From contig CATLOT010000008.1 in NCBI GenBank assembly GCA_950054155.1, positions 49,827 to 113,826 of the forward strand: a stretch of DNA of 64,000 nt, written 5' to 3'. The notes below the pieces were generated by a model. It did no database searches and was not told the DNA's origin. It saw only the letters and a program-made list of their open reading frames with translations. The position numbers and the translations under genes were made by a program. This document shows positions 1 to 8,483 of this stretch, piece after piece; position 1 is the first letter of the stretch, and each line of letters opens with the position of its first letter. This DNA comes from an uncultured Bacteriovoracaceae bacterium (GTDB lineage: Bacteria > Bdellovibrionota > Bacteriovoracia > Bacteriovoracales > Bacteriovoracaceae).

Positions 1-261
1 TGTGGCCGGGCGAAGGACGCTATGGTTGCCACGACTCTTAACGTACTCAAAATCAAAGTCGACCTTCTGCGTTTTAAAGAGGGCACGTATGACATCAGCA
101 TCAGTGGTGTAGGGAGTCTCCACGCTAAAAGCATCAGTTTTAACAGCTTCACCTTTGATGCCCAGAAGGTATTGGGTTCCTGACAGGGGAATGATGAAGA
201 GGAGAGGAAGAAAGAGGCCTACAAGAAAGAGGTGAATCTTAAGCCACAGATTGCGAGACAT
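1..261 (-). CDS. PepSY-like membrane protein, N-terminal part (cut by window edge)
   Basis: This is an ATG-started reading frame running off the left edge, with 87 codons visible. AAGGA lies 7 nt before the ATG and supports this start. Residues about 5-30 form one long hydrophobic segment that begins with a tryptophan and KIH and ends with PLSG. That pattern resembles the first helix of PepSY-associated transmembrane proteins. The residues after it look extracytoplasmic. The family call rests on this short part only and could change once the rest of the gene is seen. Confidence 0.55.
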   Translation of the reverse strand, partial: MSRNLWLKIHLFLVGLFLPLLFIIPLSGTQYLLGIKGEAVKTDAFSVETPYTTDADVIRALFKTQKVDFDFEYVKSRGNHSVLRPAT

Positions 262-289
262 AGGTGATCCTTGAGTAAAATATTCGGGA

Positions 290-847
290 TTAACACCTTA
301 ATAAGTAATCTCTTAAATCACTGAGGTCAACCCGTAGGGGGCCTAGAGCTTCGGGATTTTCTCGCTCATGAATGAGTTGGGCTTGAGATAGCATTGCGTT
401 AAGTTGATCGAGATTAAGATCATCTTGCGCTTGGGGTTCACTGGTTGAGAAATTGAGGGGGCACCAATCGCGAAGTCTCTCCCCTTGCTCAGACTTCAAA
501 CTAAGCGCCATCCCCTGTGTTCGACAGAGGCTAGGTCGCGCTTCGTAAATAGAGCAGGAGTCTCCTCGTAAGAAGGCACAAGGCCGGTCTTCATCACCAT
601 CGCTATTAATGAAGGGCTGGTTTTGGCTTGAGGGAACTTCTTGTCTTTCTTTCCAAGCGGCTTTTTGCTCAGGGCTTAGGGCATGAAACCAATCCGTAAT
701 GATGGCAGCTTCCCAGGCGAAGACACTTAACCCTCCGACACAGCAGCGGCTGCAGCCTTGGGCGCAGGCCATGTCTTCTTTATATTTTTCAAAGAAGGCG
801 TTAAAGCTATGTTCTGCTTTTCGTTGTAGGGGTTTGAGGTCACTCAT
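290..847 (-). CDS. YkgJ-family cysteine-cluster protein
   Basis: This 185-residue cytoplasmic protein has eight conserved-looking cysteines in the layout of the YkgJ (CxxCxxxCC, zinc- or iron-chelating) family. The first group, CAQGCSRCC, covers residues 28-36; later cysteines are at about 90, 98, 108 and 129. The family is thought to bind a metal cluster but its reaction is not established. I chose the ATG at 847, which overlaps the end of the upstream arginase-family gene by 8 bp and suggests translational coupling. A TTG at 874 would add nine residues and has no better ribosome site. The start is the main uncertainty. Confidence 0.8.
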   Translation of the reverse strand: MSDLKPLQRKAEHSFNAFFEKYKEDMACAQGCSRCCVGGLSVFAWEAAIITDWFHALSPEQKAAWKERQEVPSSQNQPFINSDGDEDRPCAFLRGDSCSIYEARPSLCRTQGMALSLKSEQGERLRDWCPLNFSTSEPQAQDDLNLDQLNAMLSQAQLIHERENPEALGPLRVDLSDLRDYLLRC

Positions 848-1745
848 AGAAGTCAAAAAGACTGGAGGCCACAAAGCGTGCAGCTCGTGTACTCAAGTCA
901 TCAAAGAGAGGATTAAACTCATAAACACCATAAAGAGCAGGATGCTCACTTTGATGCCAAAATTCCTGGCAGCTCTTAAAGACACTCCAAAATTGATCTT
1001 GGGAGAGTCCGCGATGATTGGGTGCAGAGACAGCACTCATATAGCTGCCATCAAGGCCATCACAGTCTAAACTCAAGCATAGAGTTTTATCACTATGCTG
1101 AGAGAGGATGACCTTAAGGCTTTTTTTAAGAGTGTCACTCTCATGCCAGTGCAGAACTTCCATCTCTCCCATGTCTTCAAAATTGGTGGGGTGATTGGCA
1201 AAGGAGTGAATACCAATTTGAACGAGGTGAAGGCGTTTTCCAAACTTTTTAAAGAGTTGACGAAAGGGAGTTCCTGAATGGGTTTGTTCATCAGCCCTGG
1301 TGTCGAGGTGAGCATCAATATTGAGAATCAGAATTTCTTCTTTAGGGTAGCGCTCAAGAAAGGCGTTAATTAAAGGGTAAATATGATCATGGCCTCCGCC
1401 GATATGGGCGATCTTTTTGAGGTGATCCGGGAGTGATTCTTTGATGAGATCTGTTTCTCGTTGCTGGACACTTGGAAAGTGTTCAATTTCTTCTTCAAGG
1501 CTCACACCGGTACTCAAGGCGGTGATGGCGGTGCTATCCGTGCTTAGGGGGACCATTTTTTTTAAGACAGAGGTGATTGCCTTTGGCCCATGTTTAGCAC
1601 CACGCTTGCCCCCATTTCTCATGACCCCAAGGTCACAGGGGGCTTCAATGAGAAGATGGGGATGGATGTGAGATTCATCAAAAGGCTTAAGACGATCAGA
1701 CCATTTGAGAGTATTTCGTTCTTTGAGATTTGTTTGCCAGTTCAT
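840..1745 (-). CDS. Arginase/agmatinase/formimidoylglutamase family hydrolase
   Basis: This 301-residue protein carries the binuclear-manganese signature of the ureohydrolase superfamily: GGGHD at 116-120, DAHLD at 144-148 and DCDGLD at 227-232. The metal ligands H119, D144, H146, D148, D227 and D229 are all present, and HSGTPF at 156-161 is the usual substrate-loop element. Family members hydrolyse guanidino or formimino compounds (arginine, agmatine, formiminoglutamate), and the sequence does not settle which. The overall form (short N-terminus, GGGHD) looks nearer to formimidoylglutamase than to arginase, but no hut genes are nearby. It is divergent from the GYF gene. A TAGAAT hexamer lies 6 nt before the ATG, with no Shine-Dalgarno visible. 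Confidence 0.85.
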   Translation of the reverse strand: MNWQTNLKERNTLKWSDRLKPFDESHIHPHLLIEAPCDLGVMRNGGKRGAKHGPKAITSVLKKMVPLSTDSTAITALSTGVSLEEEIEHFPSVQQRETDLIKESLPDHLKKIAHIGGGHDHIYPLINAFLERYPKEEILILNIDAHLDTRADEQTHSGTPFRQLFKKFGKRLHLVQIGIHSFANHPTNFEDMGEMEVLHWHESDTLKKSLKVILSQHSDKTLCLSLDCDGLDGSYMSAVSAPNHRGLSQDQFWSVFKSCQEFWHQSEHPALYGVYEFNPLFDDLSTRAARFVASSLFDFYE

Positions 1746-1782
1746 GAAAACATTCTACTCTTTTAGTCGGTATCTTTCTAGC

Positions 1783-1810
1783 TTGTTCTCAACCCCAGTG
1801 CGGCTATAAT
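1783..1810 (+). promoter_or_regulatory. Sigma-70-like promoter of the GYF-domain gene
   Basis: TTGTTC (1783-1788) and a perfect TATAAT (1805-1810) are separated by 16 bp, in the 72-bp gap between divergent genes. The predicted transcript start at about 1817 falls on the GTG start codon at 1818, so the mRNA may be leaderless. This is inferred from sequence only. Confidence 0.5.
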
Positions 1811-1817
1811 AGGATAG

Positions 1818-3593
1818 GTGACAGAAAAGTATTGGTTTATATTCCACGGAGATCATCATCTTGGCCCCTTCTCTTTTGAGCAAATGCTTGAGAAGGTCAA
1901 CAACGATGAAATGGATCCGGAACAGCTTGTATGGCAAGAAGGGGATCCCGATTGGATGCCTTTCTTTCATCATCCTCGCGTTCAGCAAATGATTGCTGAA
2001 CAAGAGGAAATTGATGAAGAGGCCAAGCGCCGCGAGCTTGAGCGCCTTGAGCGCGAGAAGAGGCGCAAAGAGCGCGAATTAGAGTTGCAGCTTAAGTTTA
2101 AAAAATTACGCCAGAAAGAGGCCCTTAAAAATAAGCCTAAGAAGATTGTCAAAGTGAAGGAACCAGGTCCTGAGGACCTGCCCCCACCGCTCCCTCCGAT
2201 TCCAGAAGAGGAACCCACACCCCCTCAGCAAGAAATTGTCCTCGAACTCCCCAGTGAACCTGAGCCAGTCATCGAACCAGAAGTTGAACTGGAGCGAGAA
2301 GTTGAACCGGAGCCGGAAATTGAACTGGAACCAAAAATTGAACTGGAACCAAAAATTGAACTGGAACCAGAATTAGAACCGGAGCCAGAAATTGAACTGG
2401 AGCCAGAAATTGAATCTGAGGCGGAAGAGGTCGAGTCTCTTGAAGAAGAGGAATTTTACCTTGAGGATGACGAAGAAGAAGATGAAGGTGAGTACGAAGA
2501 GGAGTTCTTTGAAAAAGAGGACCAGCGCTTTGAACTTAAGGGAACCAAACTCTATCTCTCCTTAGGCCTTGTCACCTTAGGGGTCGCCTTCATTCTCTAT
2601 TTTTCAAACGAGAGCTTCCAGTCCACGCGCACTCCCTATCAAGTGACCAAGGCAACAAGAGAGTCGCTGATGAGAGTGGCGACACGACCTTTTAATGGGC
2701 GTGTAAGTCATCGCCTAAGAGCGACTAAAGATTATAATCGCCTTTGGCTCGCGACAAACTTTCCCTATGATGGGGTGGTCTTTATTAAGCTACAGTCCGT
2801 TCCTGGGCAAGTGTTGACCTCTGAAGTGAAGAAGAAAGTCTTTAATAATGAGAGGATCGTTCTTCAGTCTCAGGCCCTTTTAAAAGGTAAGATGGCCTAC
2901 TTTGATGAAATTGAAATTCTCAAGGGGGATAATCTTCTTCCTGGTTTTTATGAGTACGAAATCACGAGTCGCCGAGAAGGTTTTATGGCGAAGCTAAGTG
3001 ATTTTCTTAAAGATAAGCTGGTCTTTAAAGACATGAGTTTCACACAACAAAAGAATCAGCATTTTAAAGTGACAGGCAGTATTCTTCTTTCTTCGCTTGA
3101 TAAAGAATCCTTTAAAAAACGCTTAGAGGTGCAAAAGAAGTTTCTCGAGCGTGAGCTGGTTCGGCCATTAAAAGAATATCGAGAACGCTATCAAACCTTC
3201 ATTGGTCTCTTGGATCGCATTGAGAATCTTTATATTGAGATCATGAGAAGGATTACAAAGGGGCGCTCGATTTTTATGTTTGAAGAGCGCTACAATAAAG
3301 AAGTGGGGCCAATGCTCACAGACCTTATCGGAGATAGTTATAGACGCCACCTTTCTTTATTAAATCATAGCCCTGAGCAGTCGCAGGCCTATGAAGATCT
3401 TAATAATTATGGCAAGGATATTGGTCTCATCGCTTCAGAGATGGTAACTCGAACTAAGAAAGTTGGACGCCTCCGTCGTCAGAACACCAAGGCCCATGTC
3501 GATTACTTTAAAAGAAAAGTGGAGGCGCTTAAGGAAGTTGGGCGCTCTCGAATTAATGCCATTCGCGCCAAACTCAAAGAAGTCGAACCTTAG
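1818..3593 (+). CDS. GYF_2-domain membrane protein with Glu/Pro-rich spacer
   Basis: The 591-residue product begins with a GYF_2-type domain (residues 3-53: YWFIFHGDHHLGPFSFEQM, then VWQEGDPDW), a fold that usually binds proline-rich peptides. Residues 57-107 are a highly charged Arg/Glu/Lys helix. Residues 115-200 are rich in Glu-Pro and Pro-Pro, and 201-236 are almost purely acidic. One transmembrane helix (about 244-263) leads into a 330-residue C-terminal part without a recognised domain, probably periplasmic and alpha-helical near its end. The GYF domain could bind the protein's own proline-rich spacer or a partner. The start is GTG. The 3' end overlaps the convergent MBL-fold gene by 4 bp. 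The function is unknown. Confidence 0.8.
   Translation: MTEKYWFIFHGDHHLGPFSFEQMLEKVNNDEMDPEQLVWQEGDPDWMPFFHHPRVQQMIAEQEEIDEEAKRRELERLEREKRRKERELELQLKFKKLRQKEALKNKPKKIVKVKEPGPEDLPPPLPPIPEEEPTPPQQEIVLELPSEPEPVIEPEVELEREVEPEPEIELEPKIELEPKIELEPELEPEPEIELEPEIESEAEEVESLEEEEFYLEDDEEEDEGEYEEEFFEKEDQRFELKGTKLYLSLGLVTLGVAFILYFSNESFQSTRTPYQVTKATRESLMRVATRPFNGRVSHRLRATKDYNRLWLATNFPYDGVVFIKLQSVPGQVLTSEVKKKVFNNERIVLQSQALLKGKMAYFDEIEILKGDNLLPGFYEYEITSRREGFMAKLSDFLKDKLVFKDMSFTQQKNQHFKVTGSILLSSLDKESFKKRLEVQKKFLERELVRPLKEYRERYQTFIGLLDRIENLYIEIMRRITKGRSIFMFEERYNKEVGPMLTDLIGDSYRRHLSLLNHSPEQSQAYEDLNNYGKDIGLIASEMVTRTKKVGRLRRQNTKAHVDYFKRKVEALKEVGRSRINAIRAKLKEVEP
2286..2417 (+). repeat. Short tandem repeat coding Glu-Leu-Glu-Pro units
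   Basis: Units of about 12-18 bp built on gaactggaacca-like words repeat inside the GYF gene and encode alternating E-x-E-P residues (about 157-200). Such a tract can change length by slippage, so its size probably varies between strains. Confidence 0.7.
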
Positions 3594-4510
3594 TCCTTTC
3601 TTGTGATGGGGTAGGAGAGTTTTCCGGCCTCGCTTTCATGGCGCTCGATATTTCCAATTCGACCTTTCTTCGTCTCTCCAAGCTTTGAGCCCCAGTAAAT
3701 GGGGTCATGTTCAAAAATCACATCAAGATTTTTATGAATGATAAAGTCAAAGAGCTTCTCTTTATGAAGAGTCGTCTCGCCGGGGCTAATATCGTAGCCC
3801 ATGACCCAAGGAAGATGGACATGGTTTGATGTGGGGACGAGGTCTGTCAGGTAGAGAAAATCTTTGGTGTAGGGATGCATAAGCCAAGGGGTGTGGCCAA
3901 AGCTAACTTTAAAGCGCAGCTCCTCCTTGTTATTGAGCATAAAGAGAAGTCCCTCTTCACCTTCATAGAAGGTGAGCATGCCCTTAGCCTCATAATAGTC
4001 TTTTATAAGGGGATCAAAAGAGTGGGTGTGAAAAGAGCCTGCATCTCTTGGGGTCGCATGATGAGCATAGTGCCAGTGGTCTTTATGAATATGGCAGTGA
4101 GCATTGGGAAAGGTGGGCACAAGTTCTCCAGATTCATTTAATTTACCAATGCCACCCACGTGATCAAAGTGAAGGTGGGAGATCACCAGGTCGGTCACCT
4201 GATCACAGCTTAGGCCAAGCTGGTTAAGGGCTTGCTCTAGTGGGTCTTTTGAACTTCTCACATCAAAAGTCTTTTCAAATTTTTCATCGTGGTAATCGCC
4301 AATACCTGTGTCGACAACAACAAGGCGATCTTTGGAGCGAATGACCCATAAGCGCAGCGCTAAATTTACCCGATTCATTTCGTCGGCGGGATGAACGCGA
4401 TTCCACATAGGTTTTGGAATGATGCCATACATTGCTCCGCCATCGAGCTTAAAGAAGGCGGGTTCAAGGATTGCATAGGCCAGAGAATCATCAGTTGGGG
4501 TCGAAATCAT
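3590..4510 (-). CDS. MBL-fold metallo-hydrolase
   Basis: This 306-residue cytoplasmic protein has the metallo-beta-lactamase fold motif HLHFDH at 112-117, preceded by the VVVDTGIG strand. Further zinc-ligand candidates are H206 in GHTP, D223 and H268. The set fits a two-zinc hydrolase of the lactonase/glyoxalase-like group. Family members hydrolyse lactones, thioesters or phosphoesters, and the substrate cannot be read from the sequence. GAGG lies at a normal distance before the ATG. The gene is monocistronic and overlaps the GYF gene tail-to-tail by 4 bp. It resembles N-acyl-homoserine lactonases in size, but quorum quenching should not be assumed. Confidence 0.85.
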   Translation of the reverse strand: MISTPTDDSLAYAILEPAFFKLDGGAMYGIIPKPMWNRVHPADEMNRVNLALRLWVIRSKDRLVVVDTGIGDYHDEKFEKTFDVRSSKDPLEQALNQLGLSCDQVTDLVISHLHFDHVGGIGKLNESGELVPTFPNAHCHIHKDHWHYAHHATPRDAGSFHTHSFDPLIKDYYEAKGMLTFYEGEEGLLFMLNNKEELRFKVSFGHTPWLMHPYTKDFLYLTDLVPTSNHVHLPWVMGYDISPGETTLHKEKLFDFIIHKNLDVIFEHDPIYWGSKLGETKKGRIGNIERHESEAGKLSYPITRKD

Positions 4511-4626
4511 TTATTTACCTCAGGTTTTTTTTAAAGAAATCAAGGCAATGTAGTGCATTGCTCCTAGAGTAAGTCACCTCATACCACTATTATGGGGACA
4601 AATTTTGATTGTAAATACAGTGGAGT

Positions 4627-4638
4627 GTCATTAATGAC
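4627..4638. promoter_or_regulatory. Perfect 12-bp palindrome upstream of sucC
   Basis: GTCATTAATGAC is a perfect palindrome 32 bp before the sucC start, in the 160-bp gap between divergent genes. A TTGATT at about 4605 could be a -35 element, but no good -10 goes with it. The palindrome may be a regulator site; AT-rich palindromes this short can also arise by chance. Confidence 0.3.
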
Positions 4639-4670
4639 ATTTCATGAAACTCATTTTGGGAGTCTCGATT

Positions 4671-5846
4671 ATGAATGTGCACGAATACCAGGCAAAAGGA
4701 TTGATGCGTGAATTCAACATCAATACCTTAAGAGGTAAAGTGGCCAAGACTGTTGACGAAGCAGTTAAAGCAGCCGAAGAACTAGGCGGGAATATTTGGG
4801 TTGTTAAAGCTCAGATCCATGCTGGAGGTCGCGGTAAGGCAGGCGGTGTGAAGCTTGCTAAATCATTAGATGAAGTTCGCGCTCACGCGGATGATATCCT
4901 TGGAAAAACTCTGGTAACTCACCAGACAGGTCCTGAAGGAAAGAAAGTTCACACACTTCTTATTGAAGAAGGTTGTGACATTGATCACGAGTACTATGCA
5001 GGTCTCGTTCTTGACCGTGGCACTGGCCGCATCACTTTCATGGCTTCAAGTGAAGGTGGCGTTGAGATTGAAAAGGTTGCGGAGGAAACTCCTGAGAAAA
5101 TTATCAAAGTAGCTATTGATCCTGCAGCGGGATTCACTCCCTTTGTTGGTCGTAAGCTTGCTTATGGAATTGGCCTTAAGGACAAAGAGCTGGTTAAGAA
5201 AGCTTCTAAGTTCTTCCATGGTCTTTATAACCTCTATACTCAAAAAGATTGTACTGTGGCAGAGATTAACCCTCTTGTTGTGACAAAGGGTGGAGATGTT
5301 CTCGCACTTGATGCGAAACTTAACTTCGATGCCAATGCTCTTTTCCGTCATCCGGAAATTGAAGAGCTTCGCGATCCTACTGAAGAGTCTGCAAAAGAAC
5401 TCGAAGCAGGAGAGCACGGTCTTGCTTACATTGAGCTTGACGGTAATATTGGATGTCTTGTTAATGGTGCCGGTCTTGCGATGGGGACTCTTGATATCAT
5501 CTCACTCTTTGGTGGAAAGCCTGCTAACTTCCTCGATGTAGGGGGCGGCGCTACTAAGGAAACTGTACAAAAAGCTTTCTCTATCATTCTTTCTGACGAC
5601 AATGTCTCTGCGATTCTCGTTAATATTTTCGGTGGAATTATGAAGTGTGACATCATCGCTGAAGGTGTTGTTGGAGCTGCCAAAGAGCTTGGAGTTAAAG
5701 TACCTCTCGTTGTTCGTCTAGAAGGAACAAACGTTGCTCTTGGAAAGAAAATCCTAAATGAATCAGATCTCGACATTATTGCTGCCGAAGATCTTGCAGA
5801 TGCAGCTCAAAAAGTTGTTGAAGCTGCTAAAAAAGGAGGCGAGTAA
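4671..5846 (+). CDS. sucC: Succinyl-CoA synthetase (ADP-forming) beta subunit
   Basis: This 391-residue protein is the ATP-grasp subunit that, with SucD, converts succinyl-CoA, ADP and phosphate to succinate, ATP and CoA in the TCA cycle. The N-terminus [12 protein letters not shown] is the canonical SucC start, so I used the ATG at 4671 (GGGAG upstream) rather than an in-frame ATG at 4644. The glycine-rich stretch [14 protein letters not shown] (nucleotide binding) and the C-terminal CoA-ligase segments with [10 protein letters not shown] are clear. The length is normal for the family. The stop overlaps the sucD start in TAATG, so the two subunits are translationally coupled. Confidence 0.97.
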   Translation: MNVHEYQAKGLMREFNINTLRGKVAKTVDEAVKAAEELGGNIWVVKAQIHAGGRGKAGGVKLAKSLDEVRAHADDILGKTLVTHQTGPEGKKVHTLLIEEGCDIDHEYYAGLVLDRGTGRITFMASSEGGVEIEKVAEETPEKIIKVAIDPAAGFTPFVGRKLAYGIGLKDKELVKKASKFFHGLYNLYTQKDCTVAEINPLVVTKGGDVLALDAKLNFDANALFRHPEIEELRDPTEESAKELEAGEHGLAYIELDGNIGCLVNGAGLAMGTLDIISLFGGKPANFLDVGGGATKETVQKAFSIILSDDNVSAILVNIFGGIMKCDIIAEGVVGAAKELGVKVPLVVRLEGTNVALGKKILNESDLDIIAAEDLADAAQKVVEAAKKGGE

Positions 5847-6718
5847 TGGCCATCTTAGTAGGAAGAGACACAAAACTCATCACTGTTGGATACACTGGAA
5901 AACAGGGAACATTTCACTCTCTGCAATCACGTGACTACGGAACAAACTTTGTTGGTGGTGTTACACCAGGTAAAGGTGGAACTGTTCACGAAGGTTTTCC
6001 TGTCTTCAACACCATTTTAGAAGCAAAGGAAAAGACAGAGTGTAATGCGGCGATGATTTTCGTTCCACCTCCTTTTGCAGCTGACTCAATCCTTGAGTGT
6101 ATTGATGCTGAAATCCCACTCGTGATTGCAATCACAGAAGGAATTCCAATTACTGATATGGTTAAAGTTAAGGCAGCCCTTCGTGGTTCTAAGACACGCC
6201 TTATCGGTCCAAACTGCCCAGGAATTATCACTCCGGGTGAGTGTAAGATCGGAATTATGCCAGGTCATATTCACATGCCAGGTAAGGTAGGGGTTATCTC
6301 TCGTTCAGGAACTCTTACTTACGAAGCAGTTTACCAACTTACTCAAAGAGAAATTGGTCAATCAACTTGTGTTGGTATCGGTGGGGATCCTGTTAATGGA
6401 ACGAACTTCATTGATATGCTTGAGCTCTTTGAAAAAGATCCAGATACTGAAGCCGTTATTATGATCGGTGAAATTGGTGGTTCAGCAGAAACTGATGCTG
6501 GTCGCTGGATTAAGAAGAATATGACTAAGCCTGTTGTCAGCTTCATTGCTGGTGCTTCAGCGCCTCCCGGAAAAAGAATGGGTCACGCTGGTGCGATCAT
6601 CTCTGGTGGAGATGACACGGCCGAAGCTAAGTTTCGTATCCTTGAAGAGTGTGGTGTAACGATTGCTCGTTCTCCAGCTGAGCTTGGTGCGAAAGTAGAA
6701 GAAGTACTTAAGAAATAA
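5846..6718 (+). CDS. sucD: Succinyl-CoA synthetase alpha subunit
   Basis: The 290-residue partner of SucC carries the CoA-binding GKQGTFHS loop near residue 18 and the phosphorylated active-site histidine H247 in [10 protein letters not shown]. The segment [10 protein letters not shown] around 121-130 is also typical. The enzyme performs substrate-level phosphorylation in the TCA cycle. It starts inside the sucC stop codon, with AAAGGAGG within the end of sucC as ribosome site. ndk follows 32 bp later, so the three genes probably form one transcript that ends at the terminator after ndk. Confidence 0.97.
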   Translation: MAILVGRDTKLITVGYTGKQGTFHSLQSRDYGTNFVGGVTPGKGGTVHEGFPVFNTILEAKEKTECNAAMIFVPPPFAADSILECIDAEIPLVIAITEGIPITDMVKVKAALRGSKTRLIGPNCPGIITPGECKIGIMPGHIHMPGKVGVISRSGTLTYEAVYQLTQREIGQSTCVGIGGDPVNGTNFIDMLELFEKDPDTEAVIMIGEIGGSAETDAGRWIKKNMTKPVVSFIAGASAPPGKRMGHAGAIISGGDDTAEAKFRILEECGVTIARSPAELGAKVEEVLKK

Positions 6719-6750
6719 TCCTGTAGAAGTTAATATTGAGGAGTTAAAAA

Positions 6751-7173
6751 ATGGAAAAAACATTTTCAATCGTAAAGCCAAACGCCGTTCTTGATAACAA
6801 CATCGGTAACATCATCGCTCGCTTTGAAAAAGAAGGTCTTAGAATTGCTGCTGCAAAACTAACGACTCTTTCTAAAGAAAAAGCAGAGGGATTCTATATT
6901 GAGCACAAAGAAAGACCATTCTTTGGAGAGCTCGTTTCTTTCATGACATCAGCTCCAGTAATGCTCTTGGTTCTTGAAGGTGAGAACGCGGTCGACAAAA
7001 ACCGTGAGATCATGGGTGCCACTAATCCTGCTGATGCTGCTGAGAACACTCTTCGTAAGCTTTACGCTAAGAGCGTTGGGGAAAATGCTGTTCACGGATC
7101 TGACTCTCAAGCAAGTGCTGAGAGAGAGATCAACTACTTCTTTGATGCCTCTGAAGTAATGGATCGTTTCTAA
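6751..7173 (+). CDS. ndk: Nucleoside diphosphate kinase
   Basis: This 140-residue enzyme transfers the gamma phosphate of ATP to other nucleoside diphosphates through phosphohistidine H115 in NAVHGSDS. The start METKF-like core ([12 protein letters not shown]) and the length match the family. GAGGAG lies 7 nt before the ATG. Its position directly behind sucCD is meaningful: ADP/ATP made by succinyl-CoA synthetase can be passed to other nucleotides, and the two activities are often linked. A strong terminator follows. Confidence 0.97.
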   Translation: MEKTFSIVKPNAVLDNNIGNIIARFEKEGLRIAAAKLTTLSKEKAEGFYIEHKERPFFGELVSFMTSAPVMLLVLEGENAVDKNREIMGATNPADAAENTLRKLYAKSVGENAVHGSDSQASAEREINYFFDASEVMDRF

Positions 7174-7207
7174 TCATTTATTAGAGATTCTTCAAAAAAA
7201 GATAATG

Positions 7208-7237
7208 AAGCTCCCCATATTGGGGAGCTTTTTTTTT
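7208..7237 (+). terminator. Rho-independent terminator after ndk
   Basis: An AAGCTCCCCA / TGGGGAGCTT stem with a three-base loop is followed by a run of T. It ends the sucC-sucD-ndk transcript. Confidence 0.93.
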
Positions 7238-7253
7238 GTGCTAAACTAAGAGA

Positions 7254-8204
7254 GTGTTAAAAAGTCTTAAGTTACTATTTGTGAAAGCCCTTAAAGATGA
7301 AGGGGAAGAGTCTTTAAAGAGAGCTCTAGGAGAAGCTTATCTTCAGTTTGAGGTTAGGGATGCAAGTGGTGAGTGGCTTCTCCTTGCTCTTAAGGAACAC
7401 GAACATTATCTTCTTCCGACTTCTCTATCTCACGATCTGTTAAAATTTCTCGATGAGATTTAAGAGGGCTGTCTTGAAAATCAATCTTTAACGCCCTTTC
7501 TCGATCAATTAGAGGAGAATGATCTCCCAACTGATATAAGAAAAGTTGTCGATCCCATTCATCTCCTCTCCTTTGCTTTTGCGGTGGAGCGTCTTAATCT
7601 TCTGGGGATTATCAAGCTGCATTCCATTCAAAAGCCCGTGGTGCTTTTTCTAAAGGCTTGGAAAAAGGAGAGAATGAGTAAGAACTTTGCAAAGTTCTTC
7701 CTCACTCTCAATATTTTTGAGGCCTTTCTCGTCGACCTTTGCACAGGTTTTTGGGCCAATGCCACCTTACCTTTGATGTTCTTTAATCCCAATTATCAGG
7801 GCTTCTTTGGCCTCTTTAAAAAATATCATTTTGGAGCGCCATCGCGCTTTAGTGAAGACGGCAATGGTCTTCTTCTCTTTAGTCCCGCCCAAAAGGAATG
7901 GAGTGATCTTTATCAAGTGTGGAATATGGCCTTGGTTGTTCAGTTTCCTCAATCCGTTTATCTTTTAACAAAGCTTCTGATTCCCTCTGTTAGTCGTTAC
8001 AGTGACCGGCCTGGCAATTATATGCACCAAAGAATTAGCGCTCTTCTCTTGGCCATGAACTTCATTGACATGGCCCATCATCACCCTCGAACTAAAGTCG
8101 ACATTTCACAAATTCCCCCTTTTCCAAAGGAAATTATTGAGCGCTGGGGATATATAAATGAGCTAAGTGCAAGAGATTACATGCGGCTAGTACGCCGCAC
8201 TTAA
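7254..8204 (+). pseudogene. Hypothetical gene split by an in-frame TAA
   Basis: A frame opens at GTG 7254 and runs 69 codons to TAA at 7461-7463. The same frame then stays open without another stop to TAA at 8202-8204. The 40 codons between the stop and the next possible start (GTG 7584) look like normal protein, and contain no ATG, GTG or TTG in frame. The simplest reading is one protein of about 316 residues broken by a nonsense mutation; readthrough, or a separate 206-residue product from GTG 7584, are alternatives. I recognise no domain. The C-terminal part is rich in aromatic residues and ends in an Arg-rich tail. TAAACT lies 6 nt before the GTG. Confidence 0.55.
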
Positions 8205-8252
8205 GTTTTCCATAGGCTTTAAAAATGTCATTTATTTATGATAGGTTTTCCA

Positions 8253-8261
8253 AAACTTTTT
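8253..8261. repeat. Left copy of 9-bp target-site duplication
   Basis: AAACTTTTT directly abuts the left end of the 203-bp element and is repeated exactly at its right end (8465-8473). Confidence 0.7.
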
Positions 8262-8464
8262 TAAACTGACCGACTTAAATGGTGTTTAAATTCTCTTGAG
8301 CTTAGGACTTTAAATAAAAACGTTAGCTTAGGACATTAATTGGTGTTGCCAAAAGAGAGGTAAGCTCTTAAGCATGTCACCTAAGATATCCACCTTAAGT
8401 TGTTAGTTTAATTAACGATGAACTGGCCGTTTTTTTATCAGCACCAACTAGAGGGGTCAGTTTA
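8262..8464. mobile_element. 203-bp MITE-like element, copy 1
   Basis: The element starts TAAACTGACC and ends GGTCAGTTTA, a perfect 10-bp terminal inverted repeat. A second inverted match (TGGTG / CACCA) sits at bases 19-23 from each end. It is flanked by a perfect 9-bp direct repeat, holds no ORF of note, and has a full-length relative of exactly the same length at 40375-40577. These are the marks of a non-autonomous element moved by a transposase encoded elsewhere. It lies just upstream of the repeat-protein gene at 8484 and may carry or disrupt that gene's promoter. I could not assign the IS family. Confidence 0.8.
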
Positions 8465-8473
8465 AAACTTTTT
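8465..8473. repeat. Right copy of 9-bp target-site duplication
   Basis: This AAACTTTTT is identical to 8253-8261. The following TTGGAGAGA serves as ribosome site of the next gene. Confidence 0.7.
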
Positions 8474-8483
8474 TTGGAGAGAA

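Noticed and set aside
3590..4510. Quorum-quenching lactonase function for the MBL-fold enzyme
   Set aside because: The HxHxDH motif is shared by many hydrolases; nothing specific to homoserine lactones is visible.
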